A stretch of 32,513 bases of DNA, taken from contig CAQRYF010000015.1 in assembly GCA_948875265.1 (NCBI GenBank), forward strand, positions 1 to 32,513, written 5' to 3'. Source of the stretch: an uncultured Clostridia bacterium (GTDB lineage Bacteria; Bacillota; Clostridia; TANB77; CAG-508). The notes beneath the pieces are model-generated. The model was not told the origin of the DNA and did not search any database. It saw nothing but the letters and a program-made list of their open reading frames with translations. Below, in pieces: positions 14,387 to 22,574 of the stretch; within the stretch, counting starts at the first letter, position 1; every line of letters begins with the position of its first letter. Both the position numbers and the translations under genes were made by a program.

Positions 14387-14413
14387 AGGATTTGAAACCT
14401 GGCCCCAAATCCT
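14387..14413. repeat. Short REP-like inverted repeat between spoVAE and spoVAD
   Basis: AGGATTTG (14387-14394) pairs with CAAATCCT (14406-14413). On the minus strand GATTTGGGGCCAGGTTT matches the arm at 13912-13928 with three transitions in 17 bases, so it belongs to the same family as the palindrome on the other side of the broken spoVAE. Confidence 0.7.
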
Positions 14414-14417
14414 AGTT

Positions 14418-15419
14418 TTAAATTTCTATACTAATAGCATGAGCAATTCCAGGAATGCTTTCTCCTTGTTGAGAACTTGTTGAATTCATCAAAGCACCAG
14501 TTGCAATTAGTAATATCTTTTTTAGTTTCTTTTCTTTTAGTTGTTTAAATAGATATCCTGAAAATACTGTACCACAACATGCACAACCACTACCACCACT
14601 GTGTGTATCTTGTGCATTTTTATCAAAAATAAGAACTCCACAATCATTATAATTAGATTTTATATTATAACCTTGTGATTTAGCTATATCAATTGCAATT
14701 TCCTTACCAATATGACCTAAATCTCCACTTATAATTGCGTCATAATAGCTAGGATTGCGACCAGTATCTAAGAAATGAGTTATAAGAGTGTCTGCAAATG
14801 CAGGAGCCATAGCTGCACCCATATTGTTTGCATCTTTAATACCCATATCTACAATTTTACCAGGAGTGATATGCGTAATATAAGGACCATTTCCATTTTT
14901 ACTTAAAATAGCAGCTCCTGAACCAGTAACTGTCCATTGGCTAGAAGGAGGTCTTTGATTTCCTAATTCAAGAGGAAACCTGAATTGTTTCTCAGCACTA
15001 CAAAAATGACTAGATGTGGCACATAAAACATTTTCAGCAAAACCTTCTACAGCAATTGCACCTAAACTCATTGATTCTACAAAAGTAGAACAGGCACCAA
15101 ATACTCCAAAAAATGGAATATTTTCTTCTCTTAAACCAAAACTAGAAGAAATACATTGATTTAATAAATCACCTGCAAACATACAATCAATTTTATCTGC
15201 AGGAACTCCTGATTTAGAAATAACCGTATTAACAGTTTCTTTTATTATTTTACTTTCAGCTTTTTCCCAAGTTTTTTCACCCCAAAACTCATCATCTAAA
15301 GTTTGATCAAAATATTTAGCTAAAGGACCTTGAGCCTCTTTAGGACCAACAATACTTCCACACTCAACAATTGTTGGAGGGGTATCAAATTTAATAGTTT
15401 GTTTACCTATTTTTTTCAA
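14418..15419 (-). CDS. spoVAD: Stage V sporulation protein AD
   Basis: Thiolase-fold protein that binds dipicolinic acid at the inner forespore membrane and helps load it into the spore core. The 333-residue length is normal. GVFGACSTFVESM places the thiolase-type Cys at residue 110. Further signatures are the N-terminal PPTIVECGSIVGPKE, SSHFCSAEKQFRFPLELG and the C-terminal GGSGCACCG and GALMNSTSSQQGE. It follows spoVAC by 38 bases, with AAGGAGATG before the start. Forespore sigma-G control is expected for the family, but I could not point to a convincing promoter. Confidence 0.95.
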   Translation of the reverse strand: MKKIGKQTIKFDTPPTIVECGSIVGPKEAQGPLAKYFDQTLDDEFWGEKTWEKAESKIIKETVNTVISKSGVPADKIDCMFAGDLLNQCISSSFGLREENIPFFGVFGACSTFVESMSLGAIAVEGFAENVLCATSSHFCSAEKQFRFPLELGNQRPPSSQWTVTGSGAAILSKNGNGPYITHITPGKIVDMGIKDANNMGAAMAPAFADTLITHFLDTGRNPSYYDAIISGDLGHIGKEIAIDIAKSQGYNIKSNYNDCGVLIFDKNAQDTHSGGSGCACCGTVFSGYLFKQLKEKKLKKILLIATGALMNSTSSQQGESIPGIAHAISIEI

Positions 15420-15436
15420 AAAATCATCTCCTTAAG

Positions 15437-15455
15437 AAGTTGCGTTTTGCAACTT
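15437..15455. promoter_or_regulatory. Hairpin between spoVAC and spoVAD
   Basis: AAGTTGC (15437-15443) and GCAACTT (15449-15455) form a 7-bp stem. On the operon (minus) strand no T-run follows, so it is more likely an mRNA spacer hairpin than a terminator. On the plus strand it runs into T residues. Confidence 0.4.
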
Positions 15456-15457
15456 TT

Positions 15458-15922
15458 TTAAACTAAAGTTATACTTTGAGTATTAAAAATCAAATATACA
15501 ATTCCAACAAGAATTGATGCAGAAATACCAAATACAAGTACAGGGCCTGCAACAGTAAACATTTTTCCACCAACACCCATAACATAACCTTCAGATTTAT
15601 ATTCCATAGCTGGTGAAACAATTGAATTTGCAAAACCAGTTATTGGGATTAGAGAACCAGCACCAGCAAATTTACCAATTTTATTAAATAAATTTAATCC
15701 TGTTAAAAATGCAGATATACCTATTAATAAAATGGAAACAATTGTACCTGAAGTTTGTGTATCAAATCCACGTTCTTTACATATATTAAGTATAATCTGT
15801 CCAATTGAACATATTAAACCACCAACCCAAAACGCATTAAAGCAATTTTTGAAAATGGGTGAGTTTGGAGATTTTTTATCTACATAATCTTGATAAGCTT
15901 GTTTTGTTTCTAAAGGATTCAT
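15458..15922 (-). CDS. spoVAC: Stage V sporulation protein AC
   Basis: Integral membrane subunit of the SpoVA channel for dipicolinic acid; the Bacillus homologue behaves as a mechanosensitive channel. The 154 residues include a polar N-terminus, then four or five hydrophobic segments, with the conserved FWVGGLICSIGQ and the FAGAGSLIPITGFANSI loop, similar to the AGAGATVPLTGFG loop of SpoVAE. It begins 11 bases after the dodecin gene and precedes spoVAD. Confidence 0.95.
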   Translation of the reverse strand: MNPLETKQAYQDYVDKKSPNSPIFKNCFNAFWVGGLICSIGQIILNICKERGFDTQTSGTIVSILLIGISAFLTGLNLFNKIGKFAGAGSLIPITGFANSIVSPAMEYKSEGYVMGVGGKMFTVAGPVLVFGISASILVGIVYLIFNTQSITLV

Positions 15923-15933
15923 AATAAGACCTC

Positions 15934-16152
15934 CTAACTATTTTTACGATTAACATCAATAATGAAACTTATATCTAAATCAACAAAATATTCAGAAATT
16001 TTATCACCATCGATAGTTGCTCTTTGCTCTAAAATTTTCACTTCTGATAAATAATCAATAGTTTTTGAAGCTTCAGCAATTGCCTTTACAATTGCATCTT
16101 TCCATGAAACTGTTGAATTACCAGTTATAGTTAAATGTTTTTTTATATCCAT
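15934..16152 (-). CDS. Dodecin-family flavin-binding protein
   Basis: Dodecins assemble into hollow dodecamers that store or buffer flavins (or CoA in some lineages). The 72-residue protein matches the family: ITGNSTVSWKDAIVKAIAEA, SKTIDYLSEVKI, then the strand pair around EYFVDLDISFII. I place the start at ATG 16152, which has GGAGG five bases upstream; an in-frame TTG at 16164 overlaps that site. It is the first gene of the spoVA run, an unusual partner, which suggests expression during sporulation. Confidence 0.85.
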   Translation of the reverse strand: MDIKKHLTITGNSTVSWKDAIVKAIAEASKTIDYLSEVKILEQRATIDGDKISEYFVDLDISFIIDVNRKNS

Positions 16153-16253
16153 AATAACCTCCAAAAAAATCTTTTAAAAATATCATTTCCTGAAGTTAGA
16201 AAAAATATACAAAAATAGTAGAAAATATTATTTAAAAATTATATAATTAAAGC

Positions 16254-16376
16254 GATGATTTTAGGGACGGAGGAAAAAATCATTATTAAGTAGTAGAAGT
16301 GTAAATATAGAATAGATATAAAAAAATAAATATAAATATAAAAATAATGATTTTTTCCTCCATCCCTAAAATCATC
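16254..16376. repeat. MITE-like element with 34-bp terminal inverted repeats
   Basis: Left arm 16254-16287 and right arm 16343-16376 are reverse complements with one mismatch; both contain AGGGAYGGAGGAAAAAATCA. The 55-base centre is AT-rich and non-coding. It separates the divergent dodecin/spoVA and rsmB units and probably folds into one long hairpin when transcribed. Confidence 0.85.
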
Positions 16377-16407
16377 TTGATTAGAAAATGAGAGGGTAGG
16401 AGATTTT

Positions 16408-17748
16408 ATGATAGATAAAGTAAGAGAGATAGCATTGAAGGCATTATATAAAATAGATAAAGAAGGGGCTTATTCGAATATTGCATTAGATGAAGTGTTA
16501 AATAATAATAGAGAAAAAGTGGATGAAAGAGATGTAGGGCTTATTTCTGAAATTGTATATGGGACTATAACTTGGAAATTGACCATTGATGAGATTATAA
16601 AAAAGTATTCTAATATTAGGATAAAAAAGATATCACCATGGATTTTAAATATTTTAAGAATGGGTATATATCAAATAATATTTTTGGATAAAATACCAAA
16701 GTCAGCAGCTGTTAATGAAAGTGTGAATTTGGCAAAGAGATATGGTCATAAGAGTAGTTCTAATTTTGTTAATGCTGTTTTAAGAAAAATAGATAAGTGT
16801 GATTATAATGAATTTTTTAAAATAGAAGATGATAAGATAAGAATTTCTTTAACAACTTCAATGCCAATATGGATAATAGATGAGTTATTAAAGAATAAAA
16901 CAATTGAAGAGGTTGAAGGGATATGTAAATCTTCTAATATAAGACCCAAAATTTCTATCAGAATAAACAAATTAAAAACGAATAAGAGGCAACTGGGAGA
17001 ATTATTGAAAGAAAGGGATATAGGATTTGAGGATGGAGTATTAGATGATTTTTTAGTTCTAACAAAAGCAAAAAGTATTGAGAATTTAGATTTATTTAAA
17101 CAAGGGATGTTTACTATCCAAGATGAAGCTACAGGTTTAACTGCTAAAATATTAAATCCAAAGCCAAATGAAAAAGTACTAGATTGCTGTAGTGCGCCAG
17201 GTGGAAAAACAACATATATGGCTGAGATTATGGAAAATAGAGGAGAGATAGAAGCTTGGGATATATATGAACATAGGACAAGATTAATAGAGATTACGGC
17301 AAAAAGATTAGGAATAGATATAATAAAAACCAAAGTACAAGATGCAACTATATATAATGAAGAACTTTTCGAGAAATATGATAAAATTTTATTAGATGTA
17401 CCTTGTCTAGGAATTGGGGTGTTAAAAAGAAAACCAGATATAAAATGGCAAAAAAATAAAGAAGATATAGAAGAAATTATAAAATTACAACAAGAAATAT
17501 TAAATGTTTGTTCAAAGTATTTAAAAAAAGGTGGAGAAATTGTATATTCAACATGTAGTATTTTAAAAGAAGAAAATGAAGATATTATAAAAAGATTTTT
17601 ACAAAAAAATAGTGAATTTGAAATAGCAAAATATAACTTGGATAATCAAAATTATTTTAATAAATTTGTAAAAAATAATAAATATATACAAGTTTACCAA
17701 AATGAAGAAACAGATGGTTTTTTTATATGTAAAATGGCGAAAAAATAA
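16408..17748 (+). CDS. rsmB: 16S rRNA m5C967 methyltransferase RsmB
   Basis: Uses S-adenosylmethionine to methylate C967 of 16S rRNA. The 446 residues start with a NusB-like RNA-binding domain (about 1-130, ALKALYKIDKEGAYSNIAL) and continue with the Rossmann methyltransferase domain: SAM motif VLDCCSAPGGKTTYMAE, LDVPCLGIGVLKRKPD with Cys333, and YSTCSILKEENE with Cys383, the two-cysteine arrangement of this family. It is preceded by GGGTAGGAG and lies just after the MITE-like repeat. It is not obviously co-transcribed with the pilus genes 200 bp downstream. Confidence 0.95.
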   Translation: MIDKVREIALKALYKIDKEGAYSNIALDEVLNNNREKVDERDVGLISEIVYGTITWKLTIDEIIKKYSNIRIKKISPWILNILRMGIYQIIFLDKIPKSAAVNESVNLAKRYGHKSSSNFVNAVLRKIDKCDYNEFFKIEDDKIRISLTTSMPIWIIDELLKNKTIEEVEGICKSSNIRPKISIRINKLKTNKRQLGELLKERDIGFEDGVLDDFLVLTKAKSIENLDLFKQGMFTIQDEATGLTAKILNPKPNEKVLDCCSAPGGKTTYMAEIMENRGEIEAWDIYEHRTRLIEITAKRLGIDIIKTKVQDATIYNEELFEKYDKILLDVPCLGIGVLKRKPDIKWQKNKEDIEEIIKLQQEILNVCSKYLKKGGEIVYSTCSILKEENEDIIKRFLQKNSEFEIAKYNLDNQNYFNKFVKNNKYIQVYQNEETDGFFICKMAKK

Positions 17749-17851
17749 GTCAAAACACTATTGTTACAAAAGTATTACATTTATATTACAAGTATGTTAA
17801 AAATATTGACTTTTTGCCAAATAAATATAAAATATAAATATATTTGAATTA

Positions 17852-17880
17852 TTGCGCATGAAAAAAATAGCAGATTATAG
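17852..17880 (+). promoter_or_regulatory. Possible promoter of the type IV pilus operon
   Basis: TTGCGC (17852-17857) and TTATAG (17875-17880) are 17 bases apart, about 65 bases before pilMN. An alternative TTGACT lies at 17806-17811 but lacks a well-spaced -10. I see no c-di-GMP riboswitch in this gap. Confidence 0.4.
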
Positions 17881-17949
17881 AATTTATTCAAGTATGGTTT
17901 TATAGAGTTTTGTAAAATATATAAATATAAGAATTAAAAGGAGAAAGTG

Positions 17950-19569
17950 ATGACAAACTGTTTAGGTTTATATATAGAAGAAAATTTAATTAAATATGCA
18001 AAAGTTTCTAAAGATCACGACAAAATAAAAGTAGAATCATTTGGAATTAAATTTTATGACAAATTAGGAGATGCAATAGATCAAGTTATTGAGGAAACAT
18101 ATAGTCAAAAAACTCCTATAAGTATAAATTTATCAGAAGAAATGTACAATTATTTTGATATGTTTGCTTTATTATCAAAAAATGACCTACAAAAAGCTAT
18201 AAATACAGAATTTGAAGCTTTTTGTGTAGATAAAGGATATAATCCTAATGTGTTTGAAAGCAGATATGCTATATTTAATAGTAGAACAGAAAAGGACAAA
18301 ATCAAGGTTATACATGTAGCTGAAAATAAAATAGAGTTAAACAAAAGGATACAACAGACAAAAGGTTATAAATTAGCAAATATTGCACCAATATCTATGG
18401 CTATACCAAGCCTATTAGATGTTACTAAAAAAGAAAACTCTATGATTATAAATATTGAAGAAAAAACAACAGTTACAAGAATAATAGAAAACAAAGTATA
18501 TCATATAGATGTTTTTGAAGAAGGAAGTACAGATATATTAAGTAAAATAAATCTAAAAGAAAATTCATATTCAAAATCATATGAAATATGTAAAAATACT
18601 ACAATATACACATCAGAGGGGAAATCACTATTAGAAGAGGAGACAAGTTATCTTGAGGATATAATGCCAACATTATATGATATTGTAGGTAAAGTTAGAA
18701 AAATAATTAATGAAAGTACTGAAAAAATTGAAAAAATATATCTTACAGGTACAGGGGCTTTAATAAATAATGTGGATTTATATTTCCAAGAATATTTAGA
18801 AGATATGAATTGTGAAATATTAAGACCATATTTTGTACAAAATACTAAAGATATTACTATAAAAGATTATATTGAGGTGAATTCAGCTATTTCTTTAGCC
18901 ATGATGGGACTTGGCGAAGGTATAAATGGAATGAACTTTAAAAAGCAAACTTTTTCAGATAAAGTTCCAGACTGGATGAAAATAGAAGTTAATCCAGATG
19001 TGGCACCAAAGGATAAAAAGAATTTAGGCGGATTTCTAACATGGGATTTAGGGCAAAAATTAGATAATACTGAAATTAGTTTAGTAAGAACTGCTGTAGG
19101 TTTATTATTATTAATTGTAATATATACTTGTTTTTCAGGACTGCTAGCAAATCAAATGAACAAGAAGAGACAAGAAGCACAAGAATCAATAAATTCTACA
19201 AATCAACAAATAGCAATTGCTAACAGTGATAATGAAAAAATAAAAACAAAAATAAATGAATATACAACTATGATAAAAAATCTTGAAGAAGCAAATGATA
19301 GAATAACTGATAGAAATAGAACTAGAAATGCAATTCCAAATTTGTTAAACCAAATAATGTCTATAGTACCAGAAAATGTACAATTAACATCAATTGAGAA
19401 TACAACAGGTACACATGTAGTTATAAATGCACAATCTAATAAATATGAACAACTAGGATATTTAAAAGCAAAAATAAAAGCAGATGTTATTTTAACAAAT
19501 GTAATTTCAACAGCAGGACAAAAAGACAATAATGTTGTTACAGTTATGATAGAAGGAGATTTACCATGA
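17950..19569 (+). CDS. pilM: PilM-PilN fusion, type IV pilus assembly
   Basis: Residues 1 to about 340 resemble the actin-like PilM ATPase (CLGLYIEENLIKYAKVS at the start, YLTGTGALINNVD in the phosphate-2 region). A membrane helix follows near residues 380-402 (TAVGLLLLIVIYTCF), then a coiled coil and a PilN-like C-terminal domain (IPNLLNQIMSIVPENVQLTS). In Proteobacteria these are two proteins, a cytoplasmic PilM bound to the tail of membrane PilN; here they form one chain, as I recall for pilMN of Clostridioides difficile. ATG 17950 gives better spacing to AAGGAG than the adjacent GTG 17947. The stop overlaps pilO. Confidence 0.85.
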   Translation: MTNCLGLYIEENLIKYAKVSKDHDKIKVESFGIKFYDKLGDAIDQVIEETYSQKTPISINLSEEMYNYFDMFALLSKNDLQKAINTEFEAFCVDKGYNPNVFESRYAIFNSRTEKDKIKVIHVAENKIELNKRIQQTKGYKLANIAPISMAIPSLLDVTKKENSMIINIEEKTTVTRIIENKVYHIDVFEEGSTDILSKINLKENSYSKSYEICKNTTIYTSEGKSLLEEETSYLEDIMPTLYDIVGKVRKIINESTEKIEKIYLTGTGALINNVDLYFQEYLEDMNCEILRPYFVQNTKDITIKDYIEVNSAISLAMMGLGEGINGMNFKKQTFSDKVPDWMKIEVNPDVAPKDKKNLGGFLTWDLGQKLDNTEISLVRTAVGLLLLIVIYTCFSGLLANQMNKKRQEAQESINSTNQQIAIANSDNEKIKTKINEYTTMIKNLEEANDRITDRNRTRNAIPNLLNQIMSIVPENVQLTSIENTTGTHVVINAQSNKYEQLGYLKAKIKADVILTNVISTAGQKDNNVVTVMIEGDLP

Positions 19570-20288
19570 AAAAATTATTGATACTAGTTCTTATAGCATT
19601 ATTAGTAACACTTTGTATATTTATTGTTATGAATGGTGTAACAATAGGAAAAATAGAAATACTTGGAATACAAGATATTCAAAAAAGAAATGCACAGCTA
19701 GATGAAAAAATTCAAGAGGCTGGTAAATTAGCAAATAAAGATTACCAACAAACAGTAAATAGTGTAAAAGATAATGCTAAGAAATTAGAAGATGAAAAGA
19801 AAAATTATGAAGATATGACTTCTATTAGTACAGATGGAGAAATACAAACAGCAAATCAAATTGAGAAGTATGAAATCGAAACTCTATGGGTAAAGTTAGG
19901 TAACCATGCAACTAAAGAGGGGGCAGTAATGAAAATGAACGTAGAGAAAGGTAGTAATACTGCAGCAGAAATATATGATTTGAGATTTACTGCTAATGGT
20001 ACTTATATAGCAATAGAAGAATTTATATCTAATATTGAAAATGATAGTTCTCTAGGATTTAAAATAGAAGAATTTAAAATGATACCAAGTGGATCTGGAG
20101 AAGAATTACAAGCAACATTTGTATGTAAAAATATAGCAATAAAAGATGTATCAGAAACTCCAATAAACACTCCAGCAGAAGACATGAATAATACAAATAC
20201 AACCAACGGTGTAAATGCTATAAATAGTACAAATACAATTAATGTTACAAAAAATACAAATAGTACAAATACAAATGTAGCAAAATAA
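19566..20288 (+). CDS. pilO: PilO-like alignment protein
   Basis: The 240-residue protein has one N-terminal membrane helix (about 4-24), a coiled coil (about 35-90, QKRNAQLDEKIQEAGKLANK) and an alpha/beta domain (about 105-200) typical of PilO, which pairs with PilN on the outer face of the membrane. The last 35 residues are a low-complexity Asn/Thr tail. Its ATG overlaps the pilMN stop (ATGA), so translation is coupled and equal amounts are likely. Confidence 0.75.
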   Translation: MKKLLILVLIALLVTLCIFIVMNGVTIGKIEILGIQDIQKRNAQLDEKIQEAGKLANKDYQQTVNSVKDNAKKLEDEKKNYEDMTSISTDGEIQTANQIEKYEIETLWVKLGNHATKEGAVMKMNVEKGSNTAAEIYDLRFTANGTYIAIEEFISNIENDSSLGFKIEEFKMIPSGSGEELQATFVCKNIAIKDVSETPINTPAEDMNNTNTTNGVNAINSTNTINVTKNTNSTNTNVAK

Positions 20289-20307
20289 AAAAGTAAAGGA
20301 GTCTAAA

Positions 20308-20760
20308 ATGGCTAAAACAATTGTTAAAGAAATAATTATTATATTGTTATTATGTTTGGCTATAATCCTTGTATTAGGAATATTACTATATAAATATGTG
20401 CCAATGACAAAAACAGTTCCAACACCTGTTTCATATACTACTCCAGAAGAGGTTAAACAAGAGTTATCAGCTACAGGAGATATTGATGAAAGTAAGATTG
20501 TTATGACATATGAAATAGATTCAACTGATTTAAATAATTACAAAAGGATACAAGACTACAAACCAGGTAAATCGAATCCATTTTCATCATATGAAAAACA
20601 AGTAAGTAATGGAACAAATACAACAACAAATAATACAACAAATGGAACAGCAAATCAAAATAATACATCAGGTAACAACGAAACACCAACAAATAATGGA
20701 CAAGCAACATCAGGAGAAAACACATCACAAGGATTTTATCCAGATAAAGGAACAAAATAA
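20308..20760 (+). CDS. Membrane-anchored pilus assembly protein, possibly PilP-like
   Basis: The 150-residue protein has an N-terminal membrane helix (about 8-29), then a short domain with DYKPGKSNPFSSYEK, and an Asn/Thr/Gly-rich low-complexity tail of about 50 residues. The NPF segment recalls the xPF motif of PilP/GspC-type linkers, but similarity is too short for a firm call. It follows pilO by 19 bases in the operon (GGAG before the ATG). The low-complexity tail may span the peptidoglycan. Confidence 0.5.
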   Translation: MAKTIVKEIIIILLLCLAIILVLGILLYKYVPMTKTVPTPVSYTTPEEVKQELSATGDIDESKIVMTYEIDSTDLNNYKRIQDYKPGKSNPFSSYEKQVSNGTNTTTNNTTNGTANQNNTSGNNETPTNNGQATSGENTSQGFYPDKGTK

Positions 20761-20846
20761 ATTAATTTAAGTTATTAACGTTATATTTATATAACTAAAT
20801 ATATATCAAAATTTTAATTAATCAAAAGAAAAGGAGGAAAAGAAAC

Positions 20847-21263
20847 ATGATGAAAAATCAAAAAGGTATTACTTTAATCGCATTAGTAATCACAATCATC
20901 GTATTATTAATTTTAGCAGGGGTGTCAATAGCTATGCTAACAGGAGAGAATGGTATCTTAAACCAAGCTACAACTTCAAAATATGACACAAAAAAAGCTG
21001 AAATGGTAGAAAGAGCAAACATGGAATTAAATGCTGCTTATGCAAAGATTTTAGCTGGAGAAACTATAGATGACGATGATGTAACAGCAGCTACAAATAA
21101 TATAGGAACTGAATTAAATACTTATTATACAATAACAGTAGCTAAGGGTACAGGCGATGCTAACGAATTAACAATTACTGCAATAGCAAAAGATACAAAT
21201 TATAATCTTGCAACTGCAACAGGAACAGCAAGTTCTACAGGTGTAACAGTATTAGTAAAATAA
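20847..21263 (+). CDS. pilA: Major type IV pilin (prepilin)
   Basis: A short basic leader (MMKNQKG) precedes the hydrophobic ITLIALVITIIVLLILAGVS, with cleavage expected after Gly7. Residue +5 of the mature protein is Ala, not the usual Glu. The rest (about 105 residues) is a small Ala/Thr-rich globular domain without Cys. GGAGG precedes two consecutive ATG codons (20847, 20850). A hairpin terminator follows, which would give more pilin mRNA than downstream genes, as expected for the major subunit. Confidence 0.85.
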   Translation: MMKNQKGITLIALVITIIVLLILAGVSIAMLTGENGILNQATTSKYDTKKAEMVERANMELNAAYAKILAGETIDDDDVTAATNNIGTELNTYYTITVAKGTGDANELTITAIAKDTNYNLATATGTASSTGVTVLVK

Positions 21264-21277
21264 GTATAATATAAAAA

Positions 21278-21316
21278 TTAGCCATACGCACACTAAGTGT
21301 GTATGGCTAAAATTTT
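21278..21316 (+). terminator. Partial terminator after the major pilin gene
   Basis: TTAGCCATA (21278-21286) pairs with TATGGCTAA (21302-21310), and CACACT pairs with AGTGTG further in. The tail AATTTT is short, so some read-through into pilD is likely. Confidence 0.7.
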
Positions 21317-21354
21317 AAAAGAGAAAACAAAGATAAATGAAATAAGGAAAAAGC

Positions 21355-22170
21355 ATGAACACATTTTTATATGTAATAATATTCATAATAGGAACTCTAT
21401 TTGGAAGCTTTTATACATTAGCAGTATATAGAATTCCAAAAAGACAAGATATAACTCATACACATTCATATTGCCCTAATTGTAATCATAAATTAGGTTT
21501 CTTTGATTTGATTCCAATTCTTAGTTATATATTTATAGGCGGAAAATGCAGATATTGCAAGCAAAAAATAAGACCAAGATATCTGATATTAGAAATCTTA
21601 TCTGGTTTAGTTTTTGTAATTACAGCATATGCCATGAAACTAAATATATATAACATAGATATAATAAAAATTATAGAATTTTGTTTTATGGTATTATATT
21701 TAACATTCATAATATTAATGGTAGGAATTGATAAAGAAAAAAGAAAAATTGATAAATTAGTAGCAGTCTATGGTATAGTAATATCGATAATATATATGGT
21801 ATATCTATGCATAGTAGAAAATGCTAATATATATAGATATGTCATATATTTGATAGCATATATAGTAGTTTTAATTTTAGATACAATAACATTAAAAAAA
21901 TATGCACAAAATAAATATGTAAATGGAATATTTTTAATACTAATTACTATGGCAATTTTTAGCGGTGAATATATCACTGCAAACTCAATAATATGGACAC
22001 TTTTAGCAATAGCAATATATATATTATTATATAAACTTAAAGCAAGAAAAAACAGAAATAGGAAAACTGATAAACAAATTTCTGATAACATAAGTATAGG
22101 ATTTTACTTAGGAATAACTAATATAGTAATGTTTTTAGGTATATTATTATATTTTAATTATATCTTATAA
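21355..22170 (+). CDS. pilD: Prepilin peptidase (A24 family, divergent active site)
   Basis: Membrane aspartyl protease that cleaves prepilin leaders and methylates the new N-terminus. The 271 residues open with GTLFGSFYTLAVYRIPKR and the cytoplasmic zinc domain CPNC (40-43)/CRYC (65-68), followed by about seven membrane helices. First catalytic Asp: GID126KEKRKI. The second motif, normally GxGD, is reduced to LILD176 followed by TITLKKY. The context between pilin genes supports the call in spite of this. No usual ribosome binding site stands out apart from AAGGAAAAAGC. Confidence 0.82.
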   Translation: MNTFLYVIIFIIGTLFGSFYTLAVYRIPKRQDITHTHSYCPNCNHKLGFFDLIPILSYIFIGGKCRYCKQKIRPRYLILEILSGLVFVITAYAMKLNIYNIDIIKIIEFCFMVLYLTFIILMVGIDKEKRKIDKLVAVYGIVISIIYMVYLCIVENANIYRYVIYLIAYIVVLILDTITLKKYAQNKYVNGIFLILITMAIFSGEYITANSIIWTLLAIAIYILLYKLKARKNRNRKTDKQISDNISIGFYLGITNIVMFLGILLYFNYIL

Positions 22171-22182
22171 AGGAGTTCTAAA

Positions 22183-22572
22183 ATGAAATTGAAAAGTGAA
22201 AAAGGTTTTACAGGAATAGATATAGCAATATCAATAGTTGTACTTTTTATATTTGTATCTTTAATTGCAAGCTTGATTTATAATTACAATATTTCATCAA
22301 AAGAAGCTACAAGAAAATCAACTGCATTAGAATTAGCAATTAATGAAATAGAAAATATAAAAACAAAAGAAATTGATGCTATAAATAATGAAACAACTGA
22401 AACTACTGAAGAAGGATTTTTTAAGACAATAGAGATAAAGGATTATGCAGACATAGCAAAAGAACCAAAAGAAGAAAATATAGTAAAAAAAGTAACAGTA
22501 AAAATATCATATATGTCAAATGGAAAGGAAGAAAATGTAGAACTTTCAACAATAGTTACAAAGGAGAGTTAA
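22183..22572 (+). CDS. Minor pilin with Asp at position 5
   Basis: The leader MKLKSEKG is followed by FTGIDIAISIVVLFIFVSLI: a type III signal with Phe at +1 and Asp rather than Glu at +5. The 129-residue protein continues with a helix and a small beta domain rich in Glu and Lys. The position (directly after pilD, before another pilin-like gene) fits a PilV/PulI-type minor pilin. GGAG precedes the start; the next gene begins 2 bases after its stop. Confidence 0.75.
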   Translation: MKLKSEKGFTGIDIAISIVVLFIFVSLIASLIYNYNISSKEATRKSTALELAINEIENIKTKEIDAINNETTETTEEGFFKTIEIKDYADIAKEPKEENIVKKVTVKISYMSNGKEENVELSTIVTKES

Positions 22573-22574
22573 TA

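Noticed and set aside
17749..17949. c-di-GMP riboswitch upstream of the pilus operon
   Set aside because: Core motifs of neither known class could be found, and the gap is plainly AT-rich.
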